Assembly (NCBI GenBank): GCA_023957475.1
Contig: JAMLHA010000005.1
Span: 124,001-188,000 of the forward strand
Source: Crocinitomicaceae bacterium
GTDB taxonomy: Bacteria; Bacteroidota; Bacteroidia; Flavobacteriales_D; Crocinitomicaceae
Reading direction: 5' to 3'
DNA: 64,000 nt
Position numbers and translations under genes: made by a program
Shown: positions 61,278 to 64,000 of the stretch, one piece after another
How positions within the stretch are numbered: the stretch's first letter is position 1
Layout of the letters: every line of letters starts with the position of its first letter
Notes under the pieces: model-generated
What the model saw: only the letters and a program-made list of their open reading frames with translations
Told to the model about the DNA's origin: nothing
The model's database searches: none

Positions 61278-64000
61278 CTATACTACCCGCTCCAATTTCA
61301 ACTCCTTGGTGTAGAATAAATAACCTTCTACATTAGGATAATCCATTTCTTGCAATACCGAACAGTACTGTTGTACTTGCTTTGTGTGTTTTTTGAGTGG
61401 TTGCCCCGTTTTATAGTCAACAACAATGGTTTGGTTGTCTTTTGTGATGATTTTGTCTGGGCGAATTTGTTCGTTTTTTGAAATGATGTAGTTCTGTTCA
61501 CTCAGAATACCCGTTGCTTTTTCAAATAATTGATTATAGGCAGCACTTGAAAACAATTTTGTGAGCTCTTGTATCAATTTTGTTTCAAATAATTGCTCAA
61601 TCTGACCTTCGTTTATCAGTTGTTTTACAATAACATCAATTTCTTCTTTACCATTGATGGATGAAATAGCTATATGAAATTGATTGCCATAGCGTTGCTC
61701 ATCCGACAAATAATCTTGGTCAATTAATTCTTCACTATCTTGTAAAGAAATATCGGGAAACCATAAATTATCGGTGCTTGATTGTGGCAAAAAGAATTGA
61801 TCATTCGATGATGCATCCGTTTCTTTTTCCTCTTTCCTTACCTTTTCTCCAATGTTGATAACCAACTCATCACCGTCTTCTTCTGGTTTGTAGCTATTTT
61901 TCAATGCTGCGTGAATGTTGGCGTTGATGACATTCGATGGCTTTCCTTCGTTGTATAAATACAGACGAGTGGTTGGTCGTGTGTAAGCAACATAAAATAA
62001 ATTTAAGTCATCTAAATATTTGTGACTTTCCTCTTCTTCGTTTGCCTTTACAATCTCTGGTATCAGTGAGTTTTTAGATAAATTGCTATAAAGCAAATAG
62101 TTTTCAGTTTCAACAAAATATTGGCTGAACTTATTTGAGGAATTTGCTTCGGTAATGACAATGACAACTGGAAATTCCAAACCTTTCGACTTATGGATAG
62201 TCATGATTTTCAATGCCTCGTCACTTTCTGGTATTTGCAACGCCTTAGATTCTTTTGATAAAGAGTCATAATCATTCACAAATTGACTTAAATCAGGGCC
62301 GTTTTTGCTCTCGTAATTAAATACCAAATCGGCTAAATGATGAATATATGGATTGTGCAATTCATTCAAGCCAAACAACTTAAATGCTTTCTGAATCAAA
62401 TCATAAAGCGTTTCGAAAGGAGCAAAGAACTCCCCTTGGAAAGAAGGGTTTAATCGCAAAAATAAATCTAAATTTGCGAATTTAATAATCTTTCCATCCT
62501 TTGTTTCTTGTTCTTCAAATAGGGAATTGTAATAATCAAGTGATAGTTCAAACAACTCACAGTAACTATGTAAGAATCGTCTAATTATATTTTGATTAAC
62601 TGGGTTTAATCGCAGTTTAAAATAGTTAATAATAAAGCGAACCGTTAACTCAGAATCAATCATGAGTGAATCGGCAGAAACAACAGAAAAACCAGATTCT
62701 GACAAATTAGTTGCCAAGTAATTTCCTAAGGCATTACGCTTGGTTAGAATACAAATATCTCCTGGTTTAAAACCATCTTCCAACGCATCATTTATTGATT
62801 TTAAAGCAAAATTATAGTATGATTCAAAAATGTTATCATTTTCCTTTTCGATTTTACTTTCAATGTGAATGTATCCCTTTAATTTAGATTTAGGGTTTTG
62901 TTTAACAGATTTATAAAAATCGCGTTGCTCATCATTTAGTTTAGTGCGAAGTTCTGAAAACAAATCATTGTTAAAATTAACAATTTCAGGAGCTGAACGC
63001 CAGTTATCCTCTAAATTATCGACATAACCCATTTGGTCAAAATATTCCGATGCTTCGGCTATTTTTGGATCGTTTTCAGGGTTGTAAATTTTAGGAAGTG
63101 CAACAAATTGTTCAGCCACACCATTCTTAAATCGATAAATAGCTTGTTTTGAATCTCCCACAATGAAATTGTCATTTCCATTTCCTAAAGATTCTCTAAC
63201 CAGTGGAATTAAATTCAACCATTGAAGGCGAGAAGTGTCCTGAAACTCATCCAACATAAAATGACGGAAACGAGTACCTAACTTTTCGTAAATATAGAGC
63301 GTGTCCTCTTGCAAAAGGGATGAAATTTTGGTATTGAATTCCGAAATTCGAATCAAACGTTCTTGTTTGTTCATTGCCAACAACGCCTCATTGAGGTGTT
63401 TTAGCAATGCCATGTTAAAGTAATTCTTTAAAAACTTGTTGAGAATTTCGTAATATCCAACTTTGGAAGCATACCAATCGGATAAATCTTGTGCTTTTTG
63501 ATGAAAAGTTGCAAAATCTGCTCCTTTAGAAGCTGCATTTAAACTATTTTCTAACTGTGTAGGTGAAAAAGGACCTTTCTCCCCAAACTTATAATCCCGT
63601 TCACTTATTTTCTTAATAGAACTGAATATATCTTTTCCTCTGCTAAAATCTTTAGTATCAAAATTACAAGAATAAAAATAATCAGCAACATCTTTTGCTT
63701 TTCGACGCAACTCATCATTTAAGCCCTTTATTTCTTTTTTATGCGCATTGAAATCATCTTCTGAAAACTCCATGTTCATCAACCGCTCAACATAGGGCAA
63801 ATCTTGTTCTTTAGTGAGTATTCTTCCAAAATCAATCAACGAACTGCGTAAATCCCAACGTTTTTCTTCTTCAATTTTTTCATTGGCGTAACGGGTCAAT
63901 AGGTTGGTCAACACTTTGTCTTTACCAATTTCATTTATTATATTGTCAACCACTTGTTCCAACACCGAGTTTTCGTCAAGAACCACTTCAAAATCTGGTG
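61278..64000 (-). CDS. RecB/AddA-like UvrD-family helicase-nuclease (5' part missing)
   Basis: The C-terminal 907 or so residues of a superfamily 1 helicase with nuclease domain; the frame stays open to the window edge, and the Walker A region is outside it. Seen are motif II/III (FMLDEFQDTSRLQWLNLIPL; FIVGDSKQAIYRFKNG), motif V (TIHKSKGLEFPVVIV) and motif VI (FYVAYTRPTTRLYLY), then a PD-(D/E)xK nuclease end (RPDKIITKDNQTIVVDYKTG). Such proteins pair with an AddB/RecC-like subunit in end resection for recombination; that gene may lie upstream beyond the window. The GTG at 63986 is not the start. Confidence 0.92.
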   Translation of the reverse strand, partial: PDFEVVLDENSVLEQVVDNIINEIGKDKVLTNLLTRYANEKIEEEKRWDLRSSLIDFGRILTKEQDLPYVERLMNMEFSEDDFNAHKKEIKGLNDELRRKAKDVADYFYSCNFDTKDFSRGKDIFSSIKKISERDYKFGEKGPFSPTQLENSLNAASKGADFATFHQKAQDLSDWYASKVGYYEILNKFLKNYFNMALLKHLNEALLAMNKQERLIRISEFNTKISSLLQEDTLYIYEKLGTRFRHFMLDEFQDTSRLQWLNLIPLVRESLGNGNDNFIVGDSKQAIYRFKNGVAEQFVALPKIYNPENDPKIAEASEYFDQMGYVDNLEDNWRSAPEIVNFNNDLFSELRTKLNDEQRDFYKSVKQNPKSKLKGYIHIESKIEKENDNIFESYYNFALKSINDALEDGFKPGDICILTKRNALGNYLATNLSESGFSVVSADSLMIDSELTVRFIINYFKLRLNPVNQNIIRRFLHSYCELFELSLDYYNSLFEEQETKDGKIIKFANLDLFLRLNPSFQGEFFAPFETLYDLIQKAFKLFGLNELHNPYIHHLADLVFNYESKNGPDLSQFVNDYDSLSKESKALQIPESDEALKIMTIHKSKGLEFPVVIVITEANSSNKFSQYFVETENYLLYSNLSKNSLIPEIVKANEEEESHKYLDDLNLFYVAYTRPTTRLYLYNEGKPSNVINANIHAALKNSYKPEEDGDELVINIGEKVRKEEKETDASSNDQFFLPQSSTDNLWFPDISLQDSEELIDQDYLSDEQRYGNQFHIAISSINGKEEIDVIVKQLINEGQIEQLFETKLIQELTKLFSSAAYNQLFEKATGILSEQNYIISKNEQIRPDKIITKDNQTIVVDYKTGQPLKKHTKQVQQYCSVLQEMDYPNVEGYLFYTKELKLERVV

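Noticed and set aside
1..64000. CRISPR array, tRNA, rRNA, prophage or intact insertion sequence
   Set aside because: I looked for regularly spaced direct repeats, tRNA T-loop sequences, transposase motifs and phage genes and saw none that I could support.

Overview
The window is a stretch of chromosome from a low-GC member of the Bacteroidota, most likely order Flavobacteriales; a Crocinitomicaceae/Fluviicola-like lineage is my guess. Supporting signs are type IX secretion (T9SS) parts (PorP/SprF-like protein, CHU_C-type and type A sorting domains), a TonB-receptor/GLPGLI pair, DUF4175, mevalonate-pathway genes, and promoters of the Bacteroidota form TTG-N17..23-TAnnTTTG. Shine-Dalgarno sequences are mostly absent. 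I found no rRNA, tRNA, CRISPR array, prophage or intact insertion sequence.

Layout. 0-8 kb: MBOAT O-acyltransferase, LpxL-like acyltransferase, rarA, metG and a membrane-anchored unknown. 8-11.6 kb: a PorP/SprF-like protein overlapping a TPR/propeller/OmpA-like/DUF1573 protein. 11.8-15.2 kb: a four-gene heme-copper enzyme operon (CuA subunit, catalytic subunit, SCO/SenC, CtaG-like membrane protein). 15.2-17.2 kb: two mevalonate-pathway genes. 17.3-21.6 kb: rpsA, a metal-dependent hydrolase, and a ferredoxin/U32 pair. 22-30 kb: MFS transporter, mnmG, ybeY, an anti-sigma-type kinase, DUF4175, with two perfect parS sites beside mnmG. 30-36 kb: a multi-PAS sensor kinase and LytTR regulator, a long structured non-coding region, a small conserved protein, a zinc peptidase and folE. 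36-38.5 kb: remnant of a toxin-antitoxin operon, with an intact SocA/Panacea-type antitoxin and a broken toxin that I reconstructed by reading the frames. 38.5-43 kb: surface proteins. 43.5-51 kb: rnr, a GATase-like protein without its nucleophile, lipoproteins, an alpha/beta hydrolase, SpoIIE phosphatase, lpxD and a GNAT enzyme. 51.4-53 kb: a frameshifted secreted protein and a T9SS type B protein. 53.4-61.2 kb: a plus-strand housekeeping run (aspS, CBS protein, nadK, a dual PPIase, PhoH, M42 peptidase, lipoprotein). 61.3 kb to the end: a RecB/AddA-like helicase-nuclease cut by the window edge.

Most interesting. The heme-copper operon has the order CuA subunit, catalytic subunit, SenC, membrane protein, which resembles the norSY-senC-orf1 (sNOR) clusters of nitrifiers. 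Its catalytic subunit has Asn where oxygen-reducing relatives have the His-crosslinked Tyr, so it may be a nitric oxide reductase annotated as an oxidase. Other notable signals are the parS cluster around mnmG, the decayed toxin (4-base duplication, nonsense codon, no ATG), a 113-base imperfect hairpin in a 716-base gene desert, and a candidate small RNA upstream of aspS.
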